A DNA stretch of 64,000 bases from CABZJG01 sp902512685. GTDB lineage: Bacteria; Pseudomonadota; Alphaproteobacteria; Rhodobacterales; Rhodobacteraceae. The notes below the pieces were generated by a model. It was not told the origin of the DNA and made no database searches. It saw only the letters and a program-made list of their open reading frames with translations. This document shows, piece by piece, positions 34,791 through 43,087 of this stretch. The DNA is taken from the NCBI GenBank assembly GCA_051201605.1, contig CP179201.1, positions 3,658,001 to 3,722,000 on the forward strand. The letters are read 5' to 3'. Position numbers and translations under genes: made by a program. Each line of letters opens with the position of its first letter. Position 1 is the stretch's first letter.

Positions 34791-36716
34791 ATGACACAAC
34801 GCCCAAATACACCTCTGCTTGACACGGTTCAGTCACCAGCTGATTTAAAACAGTTGAGTGATGCTCAGTTGCAGCAGCTTGCCGGCGAATTGCGCGCCGA
34901 AACCATATCCACGGTTTCGGACACAGGTGGCCATCTGGGGGCCGGTCTTGGGGTTGTGGAACTGACCGTGGCCCTTCATGCCGTCTTTGATGCGCCGCGG
35001 GATAAAATCATCTGGGATGTCAGTCATCAAAGCTATCCGCATAAAATCCTAACCGGACGACGGGACCGCATCCGCACCCTGCGCCAAAAAGATGGCCTAA
35101 GCGGTTTTACCAAACGCGGCGAAAGCCCCTATGATCCCTTTGGCGCAGCCCATTCCAGCACCTCGATTAGCGCCGCCCTCGGCTTTGCTGTAGCGCGTGA
35201 TCTTGGCGGCTCTTGCGCCAGCGGATTGGGCGATGTGGTCGCGGTGATCGGGGATGGCGCCATGAGCGCCGGCATGGCCTATGAAGCGCTGAACAACGCA
35301 GGACATCTAAAAAAGCGCATGGTCGTTATTTTGAACGATAATGACATGTCCATCGCCCCGCCAGTTGGCGCGCTGTCGTCTTATCTGTCCCAGCTATATG
35401 CTGGTAACCCGTTCCAAGACTTAAAAGAAGCGGCCAAAGGCGCAATCGGGTTTTTACCCGAACCGTTTCGTGAAGGCGCAAAACGTGCCAAAGATATGAT
35501 CAAAGGTATGGCCGTGGGCGGCACAATGTTCGAGGCCTTGGGGTTTTCCTATGTCGGGCCCATTGATGGTCATGACCTCAATCAATTGCTGCCCGTGCTG
35601 CGCACTGTGCATGAACGCGCCACAGGTCCTATTCTGATCCACGCCATCACCAAAAAGGGCAAGGGCTATGCCCCGGCTGAGGCAGCGCGCGATAAAGGCC
35701 ATGCAACGGCCAAGTTTGATGTGCTAACAGGCGAGCAAAAGAAGTCTCCTTCAAATGCGCCATCCTATACCAAGGTTTTTGCCGAAGCCTTGCTGGATCA
35801 AGCTGCCAATGATCCCCAAATCTGCGCCGTCACCGCTGCAATGCCCGATGGCACCGGAATTGATCTTTTTGCCAAACGCTATCCGTCGCGCTGTTTTGAC
35901 GTTGGAATTGCCGAACAACATGGTGTTACTTTCGCCGCTGCACTGGCGGCGGGCGGGCTAAAGCCGTTTTGCGCAATGTATTCGACATTTTTGCAGCGTG
36001 GTTATGATCAGGTGGTGCATGATGTTGCGGTGCAAGGCTTGCCGGTCAGGTTTGCCATAGATCGCGCCGGGCTTGTGGGTGCGGATGGCGCGACACATGC
36101 TGGCAGCTTTGACATTGCCTTTTTAACCAATCTGCCGGGAATGGTTGTGATGGCCGCAGCAGATGAAGCCGAACTGATGCATATGGTGGCAACAGCCGCA
36201 GCGCATAATGACGGACCGATTGCCTTTCGCTATCCGCGCGGCGAAGGTCAGGGGGTTGATCTACCTGCCAAAGGCGAAGTGTTAGAGCTGGGCAAAGGCC
36301 GGCTCATCAGGTCCGGGCGCGGGGTTGCGATCCTGTCGTTCGGCACCCGTCTTGGCGAAGTTCAAAAAGCCAGTGAGACACTGGTTTCCCAAGGGCTTAA
36401 TCCCACCATTGCCGATGCCCGATTTGCCAAACCACTGGATCATGAATTGATCTTGTCTCTGGCCGCCAACCATGAAGTTCTGATCACCATCGAAGAAGGT
36501 ACCGTTGGCGGATTTGGATCGCACGTCATGCAGTTTCTGGCCGATGAAGCTGTGTTCGATCATGGTCTTAAATTCCGCTCGATGGTGCTGCCCGATGAAT
36601 TCATCGATCAGGCCAGCCCAGAGGAAATGTATGCTCAAGCCGGTTTGAATGCAGGCGCCATTGTCGATACTGTTTTAAATCTGCTTGGGGTATCCCAGAT
36701 ATCTTCTAAAGCTTAA
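34791..36716 (+). CDS. dxs: 1-deoxy-D-xylulose-5-phosphate synthase
   Basis: ThDP enzyme for the first step of the MEP isoprenoid pathway, joining pyruvate and glyceraldehyde 3-phosphate. At 641 residues it is full length. The ThDP motif GDGAMSAGMAYEALNNAGH, the active-site WDVSHQSYPHKILTGRRD region and the transketolase-like C-terminal half (GIAEQHGVTFAAALAAGG) are all present. It ends the deacetylase-xseB-ispA-dxs operon and overlaps the convergent epimerase gene by 11 bases. Confidence 0.97.
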   Translation: MTQRPNTPLLDTVQSPADLKQLSDAQLQQLAGELRAETISTVSDTGGHLGAGLGVVELTVALHAVFDAPRDKIIWDVSHQSYPHKILTGRRDRIRTLRQKDGLSGFTKRGESPYDPFGAAHSSTSISAALGFAVARDLGGSCASGLGDVVAVIGDGAMSAGMAYEALNNAGHLKKRMVVILNDNDMSIAPPVGALSSYLSQLYAGNPFQDLKEAAKGAIGFLPEPFREGAKRAKDMIKGMAVGGTMFEALGFSYVGPIDGHDLNQLLPVLRTVHERATGPILIHAITKKGKGYAPAEAARDKGHATAKFDVLTGEQKKSPSNAPSYTKVFAEALLDQAANDPQICAVTAAMPDGTGIDLFAKRYPSRCFDVGIAEQHGVTFAAALAAGGLKPFCAMYSTFLQRGYDQVVHDVAVQGLPVRFAIDRAGLVGADGATHAGSFDIAFLTNLPGMVVMAAADEAELMHMVATAAAHNDGPIAFRYPRGEGQGVDLPAKGEVLELGKGRLIRSGRGVAILSFGTRLGEVQKASETLVSQGLNPTIADARFAKPLDHELILSLAANHEVLITIEEGTVGGFGSHVMQFLADEAVFDHGLKFRSMVLPDEFIDQASPEEMYAQAGLNAGAIVDTVLNLLGVSQISSKA

Positions 36717-37557
36717 GCAATGCGGCCAAGCCTTGGCGGTAATCGGGGTAACGCAATGCAACCCCCAATTCAGACTTGATCAAATCGTTTTTGACCTTTT
36801 TGCTTTCTGCATAAAAGCTTCGGGCCATCGGGCTGAGATCAGCTTTTTCAAAATCTATCGCAGGGGGGATCGGCGCACCGAGCAATTCAGCCGCATGCGC
36901 GATTACATCCTGTGGCGGCGCAGGGCAGTCATCGCATACATTATACACTGCACCAAAACGTGGACGGTTAATGGAGGCATGTAATATCTGTGCGATGTCT
37001 TCTACGTGTATGCGGCTAAAGACCTGGTTTTTCTTTATAATACGCCGTGCCGTTCCATTTTTTACCTTTGAAAACGGGCCTCGTCCCGGTCCGTAAATCC
37101 CCGCCAGTCGGAAAATATGAAGCCCTAGATCAGGAATATCCTGCCATTGGGCTTCGGCGGCTATGCGGGCCCTGCCGCGCTTGGTGGAAGGTGTCAGCGG
37201 TGTGCTTTCATCGACCCATTGACCCTGATGGTCACCATAAACCCCGGTGGTTGACAAATATCCAACCCACTTAAATTGGCCTGCCCGCTTTGCAATCTTT
37301 TCGCCAAAAATCCGCAGCATCGGATCACCCTGTGCATCAGGACCAGCAGAGGCCAAAACATGGGTGGCAGAGCGCAGCGCCGCATGGATCGCATCGGCGT
37401 TCTCCCATAAAAGCGGCTCTACTCCCTCGGCGCGCATTTGCTTAGCCTTATCTGGGTTGCGGGTAGTTCCGCTCACTTGCCAGCCAAGCGGGTGTAAAAC
37501 GCGCCCAAGCGCTTGGGCCGAATAGCCATGTCCAAACGAAAGCAAATGGTTCTTCAT
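36706..37557 (-). CDS. NAD-dependent epimerase/dehydratase-like protein (YeeZ type)
   Basis: A 283-residue Rossmann protein of the extended SDR superfamily. Its N-terminal nucleotide motif is the divergent FGHGYSAQALGRVL rather than GxxGxxG. YLSTTGVYGDHQGQWVDE holds the Ser and Tyr expected at the active site. RLAGIYGPGRGPFSKVKNG and RIHVEDIAQIL are typical of YeeZ-like proteins. The C-terminal SELGVALRYPDYRQGLAAL closes the fold. The substrate is unknown. It is convergent with dxs, and divergent from the methyltransferase gene. Confidence 0.85.
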   Translation of the reverse strand: MKNHLLSFGHGYSAQALGRVLHPLGWQVSGTTRNPDKAKQMRAEGVEPLLWENADAIHAALRSATHVLASAGPDAQGDPMLRIFGEKIAKRAGQFKWVGYLSTTGVYGDHQGQWVDESTPLTPSTKRGRARIAAEAQWQDIPDLGLHIFRLAGIYGPGRGPFSKVKNGTARRIIKKNQVFSRIHVEDIAQILHASINRPRFGAVYNVCDDCPAPPQDVIAHAAELLGAPIPPAIDFEKADLSPMARSFYAESKKVKNDLIKSELGVALRYPDYRQGLAALLKL

Positions 37558-37645
37558 ATGTTATTTGCGCATGAAGCTAATGCTGCTGCAAGTCTATATA
37601 CAAAAACTCCTTGATTTTGTTGCACAGGACTGTTGGATTACTGAT

Positions 37646-38275
37646 ATGAACAAAACCACACCTAATCTTGATGCTGCCTATGGGTTAAAAACACCTGAAG
37701 ATAATCAACGTCTTTACGCCCAATGGGCTGAGGACTATGATCATAGCTTTGCCGATGAAATGGATTATCAATTGCCACAAGAAGTCGCGCGGCTTTTTGC
37801 ACATAATGGCGGCACAGGACCAGTTTTGGATATCGGCGCAGGCACGGGTTTGGCGGCAGAGGCTTTGACCTCTTATGGTATTGGGCCAATTGATGCTTTG
37901 GACATATCACAAGAAATGCTAAGCATTGCAGCCGCCAAAGGCGTGTACCGAAACTTGATGGTCAAAGATATCACAGTGCCCTTTAAGCCAGAAACTCACG
38001 GCTATGCAGGTCTTATCAGTTCTGGCACGTTTACCACCGGCCATGTAGGGCCTGAGGCATTAGATCATCTATTGGCTATCGCACTGCCCGGCGCATGTTT
38101 TGCCCTATCAATCAATGCGCTTCATTGGAAAGCACAGGGTTTTGAAAGCAAATTTACGGCATTGGAGGGTCAAATTTGCAATTTCAAGCTGGCTGATGTC
38201 GCCATTTATGGAGCCCGAAATACCAGCTCGCATAAAGATGACCGAGGCAGAATTGCACTGTTTGAAAAACTATAA
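37646..38275 (+). CDS. Class I SAM-dependent methyltransferase
   Basis: The 209-residue protein has the SAM-binding motif VLDIGAGTGLAAEAL, acidic residue in DALDISQEML and the motif IV-like GLISSGTFTTGHVGPEALD. The ATG at 37646 (MNKTTPNLDAAYGL) is the likely start; an open frame to 37565 is not convincing. The YAQWAEDYDHSF segment before the SAM site matches small-molecule methyltransferases of the Williams-Beuren/WBSCR27-like type. The substrate is unknown. No operon partner is evident. Confidence 0.82.
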   Translation: MNKTTPNLDAAYGLKTPEDNQRLYAQWAEDYDHSFADEMDYQLPQEVARLFAHNGGTGPVLDIGAGTGLAAEALTSYGIGPIDALDISQEMLSIAAAKGVYRNLMVKDITVPFKPETHGYAGLISSGTFTTGHVGPEALDHLLAIALPGACFALSINALHWKAQGFESKFTALEGQICNFKLADVAIYGARNTSSHKDDRGRIALFEKL

Positions 38276-38383
38276 ATGCCCCCTTTCTAGTATTTTGATC
38301 ATAAAAACAGGGAAATTAAGCTGATATTCACCTTGATCTGAAAAATTTACGATTGGAAGATCTTATCTAATCGGAGCGCCGTG

Positions 38384-40561
38384 ATGGGCATTTCTGGCAA
38401 GCTGGCAGAAGAGCGGCGCGGACGTTTGGCTGCTGAAAGATTACTTGAACTCAAACAAGAAGAATTATTTGCCGCCAATCGTAAACTTGGACGCCACGCC
38501 CAAGCGTTAAGCGAAGAGATTGTTGAAACCCGCGCGGAAATATCAACCGTTCGTGATGAAAATCAAAGGGTCAAATCCGATCTTACCGTTGCCCATCAGA
38601 AAATTGAAATTGTTGAACGCCGGTTGTGGCACTCGATTGAGACCATTCGCGACGGGTTTGCCGTTTTTGATATCGACAACCAACTTGTGATGGCCAACAA
38701 CGCTTATCTTTCCATCTTTGACGGATTGGAAGAAATCCAACCCGGAGTACCTTATGCCCGTATCCTGCAGCTTTTAACCGAAGAGGGTATTGTCAATATC
38801 GGTGCAGCATCACCCGCAGAATGGCGCGCTGATATGCATGAAAGATGGCAAAGTGATCATCCAAATTCTGTTGTTATTCAACTGTGGAACGATGAATATA
38901 TCCAATTGATTGACCGGCGGGGGCATGGCGGTGATGTTGTGAGTTTGGTTCTGGATATCACTGAATCTGTCACCTATGAAAAAGCTTTGAAAGCCGCACA
39001 AGAAAGCGCTGAAAGTGCCAATCGCGCCAAATCAGCATTTCTTGCCAATATGAGCCATGAGATTCGAACGCCCATGAACGGGGTGGTGGGTATGGCGGAT
39101 TTGATGGCCGATACCGTTTTGGATGACGAACAGCGGCTATATGTGGATACAATCAAAACCTCAGGCGAAGCACTTTTGGTGATTATCAATGATGTGTTAG
39201 ATTACTCCAAGATCGAAGCCGACAAGATGAGCTTACACCCTGAACCCTTCGATCTTGAAAAATCAATCCATCAAATTCTGATCATGTTACAAACCAGCGC
39301 AAGCGAAAAGCGCGTTGATCTACTGTTGGATTATCAAGTGTCTTTGACAAGCACGTTTATCGCCGACCCCGGGCGTATTCGCCAAGTTCTCACAAACCTG
39401 ATTGGCAACGCGCTTAAATTCACCCTCGAAGGGCATGTTCTGGTTCGTGTGACAGGCGAAGAAAAATCTTCGGGCAACTGTGCACTTCAAATTGTCATTG
39501 AAGATACAGGCATTGGAATTCCAGATGAAAAAATTTCCCATATCTTTGGCGAATTTAACCAAGTGGATGACAAAAAAAACCGCCGCTTTGAAGGCACCGG
39601 TTTGGGATTGGCAATCTCAGAGCACTTAATAAGAATGATGGGCGGTAAAATCTGGGTAGAGTCAGAGGATGGCGTTGGTTCGAAATTCGGGTTTAACCTT
39701 GAACTTGAACGGGTTAAAACGCCAAGGGATGGTCTGCGTGATTTTTGCAATAAGTTTGAGCAGATTATCATTGCTGAAAAGTCATCTGTCGCAGCCTCTA
39801 TCCTTGAAAAACAACTGTCAGGCATGGCCAATAAGGTGACGCTTTGCCCCGATGGCAGCGCTGCACTAAGCGCCATAACTGACCAAACAGATCTGGTATT
39901 GGTTGGACTTGATTTACCCGATAAGAATGGCTTCGATTTGGTTCAAGCTGTAGGGGAAAAAACCAAGTTCCCAGCATTTATCATGATGAACCACTCTGCC
40001 GCCGAAGTTTCAAAACACGCCGATGCAGACCTATTAAGAGGGGTGTTGCAAAAACCAATGTCCAGACAGGCACTTTATTCTGCCCTGGAAAACCTAAGCA
40101 AAAGCAAAAGCCCCAAATGTGTTCCAGATGCCGCCTCATCTGAGCAAATATTGGCAAAATCCGAAAGCAATAAAATGAAAATTTTAACGGCCGAGGACAA
40201 TAAAACCAACCAGTTGGTGTTTAAAAAGATGGTCAAATCCCTGAATATCGACTTGGTTTTTGCCGCCAACGGGGAAGAAGCGGTAGAGCTTTATAAAACC
40301 TATAAGCCGGATTTGATATTTATGGATATTTCAATGCCAAAAATGGATGGCAAAGACGCCACGCGGGCGATACGCGCCCTTGAGACCCTGTCGCAATCCC
40401 ACACCCCCATCGTTGCCTTAACCGCCCATGCGATGAGTGGCGACGAGGCGGATATTTTGGCGGCTGGTCTTGATAAATACCTCACAAAACCCCTGCGCAA
40501 ACCGGCCATATTTGAACAAATCAGCCATCACGCACCCAAAGGGGTTTGTTTGGGGATTTAA
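38384..40561 (+). CDS. Hybrid sensor histidine kinase with PAS, kinase and two receiver domains
   Basis: A soluble sensor kinase of 725 residues with no membrane helix. An N-terminal coiled coil (about 1-75) is followed by a PAS domain (about 80-195), HisKA with phospho-acceptor His225 (MSHEIRTPMNG), and the HATPase core (NLIGNALKF, DTGIGIPDE, GTGLGLAI). Two receiver modules follow. The first is degenerate, with Gly508 where the aspartate should be; the second is intact, with Asp648 (FMDISMPKMDG). GGAG lies eight bases before the ATG at 38384; a GTG precedes it. No response regulator gene is adjacent, so the phosphate must leave through a separate phosphotransfer protein. Confidence 0.92.
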   Translation: MGISGKLAEERRGRLAAERLLELKQEELFAANRKLGRHAQALSEEIVETRAEISTVRDENQRVKSDLTVAHQKIEIVERRLWHSIETIRDGFAVFDIDNQLVMANNAYLSIFDGLEEIQPGVPYARILQLLTEEGIVNIGAASPAEWRADMHERWQSDHPNSVVIQLWNDEYIQLIDRRGHGGDVVSLVLDITESVTYEKALKAAQESAESANRAKSAFLANMSHEIRTPMNGVVGMADLMADTVLDDEQRLYVDTIKTSGEALLVIINDVLDYSKIEADKMSLHPEPFDLEKSIHQILIMLQTSASEKRVDLLLDYQVSLTSTFIADPGRIRQVLTNLIGNALKFTLEGHVLVRVTGEEKSSGNCALQIVIEDTGIGIPDEKISHIFGEFNQVDDKKNRRFEGTGLGLAISEHLIRMMGGKIWVESEDGVGSKFGFNLELERVKTPRDGLRDFCNKFEQIIIAEKSSVAASILEKQLSGMANKVTLCPDGSAALSAITDQTDLVLVGLDLPDKNGFDLVQAVGEKTKFPAFIMMNHSAAEVSKHADADLLRGVLQKPMSRQALYSALENLSKSKSPKCVPDAASSEQILAKSESNKMKILTAEDNKTNQLVFKKMVKSLNIDLVFAANGEEAVELYKTYKPDLIFMDISMPKMDGKDATRAIRALETLSQSHTPIVALTAHAMSGDEADILAAGLDKYLTKPLRKPAIFEQISHHAPKGVCLGI

Positions 40562-40621
40562 CCTAGGCCGCGCCTTTTCCCAAATTCTGAGCGTTATGGT
40601 AAAAACTGCAGCGGCGCGCCC

Positions 40622-42217
40622 TTAGTTAACTTGCTCGCGCAGGATCGATGCCGTGATGGAAATCAAAAGATATATCCCGCTTAGAATTAATAGAACTGTA
40701 AGTGTATCCTCGAAAGCATGCGGATGACTTGCACTTTCTGCTTTGACCGGTTCGACCGCAAGCGTTAAATAAGTTGATTGAGATGTTGCATCACTTTCGG
40801 TAGCGCGCAAATGTTCTAATGATGATTGGAACATCATATCTCGGGTTGCCACGTCGGCCATGGATACCTGTATTCTTGAAAGCAGTTCGGCCAATGTCAT
40901 GCCATTTTCCGTTGGGGCTTGCATCGTTTCTTCGGTATCAGTTTTTGCTTGTCGAAGTCGCCGAATGTCAGCGCGCACCCCTGAGACACGGGACTCATTG
41001 GGCCTTAAATTGTCCAATAGCGCTTCAAGTTGTAATTCTTTGCTAAGAATTTGTTGTTCTAAAGCGCTAATCTGTACGCGAAGGCTGGTTGCGTAGGCTT
41101 GGGGGTCCAAGAGAGTAGATTGCTGCAACTTAACCAGTGCCTCTTGGGCTTTGCGGCGCTCGTCAATCGCACTTTGAAGAGACTCCTTCGCATCAGACAA
41201 TTGGTTTTTCTTTTTACGTTGAGAAAGGCCATCAACTTTTTCCTCCGCATAGGTAATTAAAGCTCTTGAAAACTCGACACTCACCTCGGGATCGGCGGAA
41301 ATGACTTCCATATTCACCACACCCTCGGTCGGGTCAAATCCCAATTTTATCCGCTTTTTGTAGATTTTATAAGCGGTCTCATTGCTGGCGTTTTCTGGCA
41401 ATCTTTGTAGAATATCGATGAAGAAATCGCTGAAATGTGCTTTAAAACCAACATCCCTATCAAGCCGCAACATTGCTTCTTTTGACTCAAGATAAGATTG
41501 CACGGCGATTGCATCTGGGGTGGTGGCGAACTGCGTGCCGGATAAAAGACCTCCGGCAGCGCCAGCCCCGCTATCCGCTTTAATTATCTGGAACGCTGAT
41601 TTTGAAGAATACATCGGTGTTGCCAAACTGGCAAAATAGTACCCGGACATAAGAGTTGGTAAAAATATAAATGCAGTTAGCCGTAACAGCAGCATCAAAA
41701 TATTGCGCCGCCTTCGCCTGATCATGTCTTTTTGCAATGCCATAATCTCATCAGCGCGCTTGGCTGCTGGATTTAGGTCGGGTTGTTTGGTTAAGACTGC
41801 TGGCACTTTGGACACAACACTTTTTTGCGGCAATTGGGCTTTGGCATCCTGCGAAGTTAAATTGGCCTGGGCTGGAATATCCAAAACATTCACACGCTCA
41901 AAAGGATCAATACCCTGCATCCGCAGTTTAAGAACCGCCTCATGATCCGTTTCAAACGGCAAGCCATGCTTTTGAGCAGTTCGGCGCGCCATGCGCAACT
42001 GCCGAGCGCTTAAGCCTTCCTGCTGTACGGCTTCTAGATCCTGATTGGCCGGGTTTTGCGCTTTCTGCACTACTGCTGTTTCAAGCTTGTTTGCAGAATT
42101 TCTTAGTGTCGGCTGCACCTTTGTGGTTTCATCATTGTCTTCTTGATTACCGCGCTGGGCAAGCCGAGAGGCAAGGCCTTTTATGCGGTATTTTTCAATT
42201 TTGTGTTTCATAGTCAT
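40622..42217 (-). CDS. Capsule polysaccharide export inner-membrane protein (KpsE/PCP-3-like)
   Basis: A 531-residue protein of the polysaccharide co-polymerase family. A cytosolic N-terminal region of about 165 residues precedes helix 1 (about 172-197); a long periplasmic coiled coil and helix 2 near the C terminus follow. The N-terminal part contains LSARQLRMARRTAQKHGLP and MQGIDPFERVNVL, an extension I associate with Rhodobacterales homologues. The periplasmic part includes YSSKSAFQI and SADPEVSVEFSRALI. It overlaps the KpsT-like gene by 23 bases, so they are translated together. These proteins bridge the ABC exporter to the outer-membrane channel. Confidence 0.88.
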   Translation of the reverse strand: MTMKHKIEKYRIKGLASRLAQRGNQEDNDETTKVQPTLRNSANKLETAVVQKAQNPANQDLEAVQQEGLSARQLRMARRTAQKHGLPFETDHEAVLKLRMQGIDPFERVNVLDIPAQANLTSQDAKAQLPQKSVVSKVPAVLTKQPDLNPAAKRADEIMALQKDMIRRRRRNILMLLLRLTAFIFLPTLMSGYYFASLATPMYSSKSAFQIIKADSGAGAAGGLLSGTQFATTPDAIAVQSYLESKEAMLRLDRDVGFKAHFSDFFIDILQRLPENASNETAYKIYKKRIKLGFDPTEGVVNMEVISADPEVSVEFSRALITYAEEKVDGLSQRKKKNQLSDAKESLQSAIDERRKAQEALVKLQQSTLLDPQAYATSLRVQISALEQQILSKELQLEALLDNLRPNESRVSGVRADIRRLRQAKTDTEETMQAPTENGMTLAELLSRIQVSMADVATRDMMFQSSLEHLRATESDATSQSTYLTLAVEPVKAESASHPHAFEDTLTVLLILSGIYLLISITASILREQVN

Positions 42218-42854
42218 ATAACTGCTTTGCCTCTTCTAGGCTATCGAACAAATGCAATTTCCCAGACAATAGAACAGCGGCCTGCTTTGCATATTGCTCA
42301 AGCGTTTCTGCCTGATGTGAAACGATGATAATTGTCGTTGTCCGCAGCCGCTCGGCCAAGATATCCCCAGCCTTTTTATTAAAACTGACGTCGGTGCTGT
42401 TCGGCATGCCTTCATCAATAAGGTAGATGTCAAAATCAAGCGCCAGCATTAGTGAAAATGTAAACCGCGCACGCATCCCAGACGAATATACGCCAAGCGG
42501 TTGGTTAAAATACTCATCCAAATTGCATAGCCACCGACAATAGGCTTCGACATAATCGGGATCTAATCCATAAAGCTTTGCAATATATCGGCAATTTTCC
42601 TGCGCCGAATGCCTGTTCACAACACCGCCCATAAAGCCCAAAGGAAAGGAAACATTACAGTATCGATTGATCACGCCTTCATCGGGTTTTTCCAGGCCAG
42701 CCATCATCTTAATCAATGTGGTCTTGCCTGTCCCATTGGGGGCCAAAACACCCAAGGACGTGCCCAACTCAACCCTGAACGAGACGCGGTCAAGAATAAC
42801 CTTTCGCTGGGTGCCTGTCCAAAAGGACTTACTGACGTTATTGAATTCTAACAT
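42195..42854 (-). CDS. Capsule polysaccharide ABC exporter, ATP-binding protein (KpsT-like)
   Basis: A 219-residue ATPase of the polysaccharide export type. Walker A is APNGTGKTT, the signature is YSSGMRARFTFSLML (the SSGM form typical of KpsT/Wzt) and Walker B is FDIYLIDEG. The short sequence without a C-terminal carbohydrate-binding domain fits KpsT. It is the first gene of a two-gene unit with the KpsE-like gene. The permease (KpsM) that it must energise is not found nearby. Confidence 0.9.
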   Translation of the reverse strand: MLEFNNVSKSFWTGTQRKVILDRVSFRVELGTSLGVLAPNGTGKTTLIKMMAGLEKPDEGVINRYCNVSFPLGFMGGVVNRHSAQENCRYIAKLYGLDPDYVEAYCRWLCNLDEYFNQPLGVYSSGMRARFTFSLMLALDFDIYLIDEGMPNSTDVSFNKKAGDILAERLRTTTIIIVSHQAETLEQYAKQAAVLLSGKLHLFDSLEEAKQLYDYETQN

Positions 42855-43029
42855 TTAATATAGAGCCCGAGGCTGTCCAGATAATTGCTTTTTTGACCAT
42901 AAAACAGGGGAGTTAATGTAATCTAAGTATGGTGAATATAAGTCAAATGTGTCTATTTTTTGCCAAAATTTATCTAATTTAGAGATATATTATTGCACCC
43001 CACCGAACATCTTATGGGGCTGGCGCGAC

Positions 43030-43078
43030 GCCTAACAGCTAAAAAGCCAAAAATTCCTCAAAAATCCACCTGTTAGGC
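43030..43078. repeat. Inverted repeat between the antiporter operon and kpsT
   Basis: GCCTAACAG (43030-43038) and CTGTTAGGC (43070-43078) are perfect nine-base complements, with a 31-base A-rich interval. The repeat begins nine bases after the stop of the last antiporter gene. No T-run follows on the transcribed side, so a classical terminator is unlikely. It may be an mRNA 3'-end structure or a protein site. Confidence 0.4.
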
Positions 43079-43087
43079 AAGATTGGT

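Noticed and set aside
36770..36790. Third TTGATCAAAT copy
   Set aside because: It matches ten bases of the GntR operator but lies inside the epimerase coding region, far from any promoter, so chance is the simplest explanation.
40563..40621. GC-rich complementary arms between the kinase and kpsE genes as a terminator
   Set aside because: The arms pair at eight of nine positions but are separated by nearly 40 bases and no T-run follows; I cannot support a terminator.
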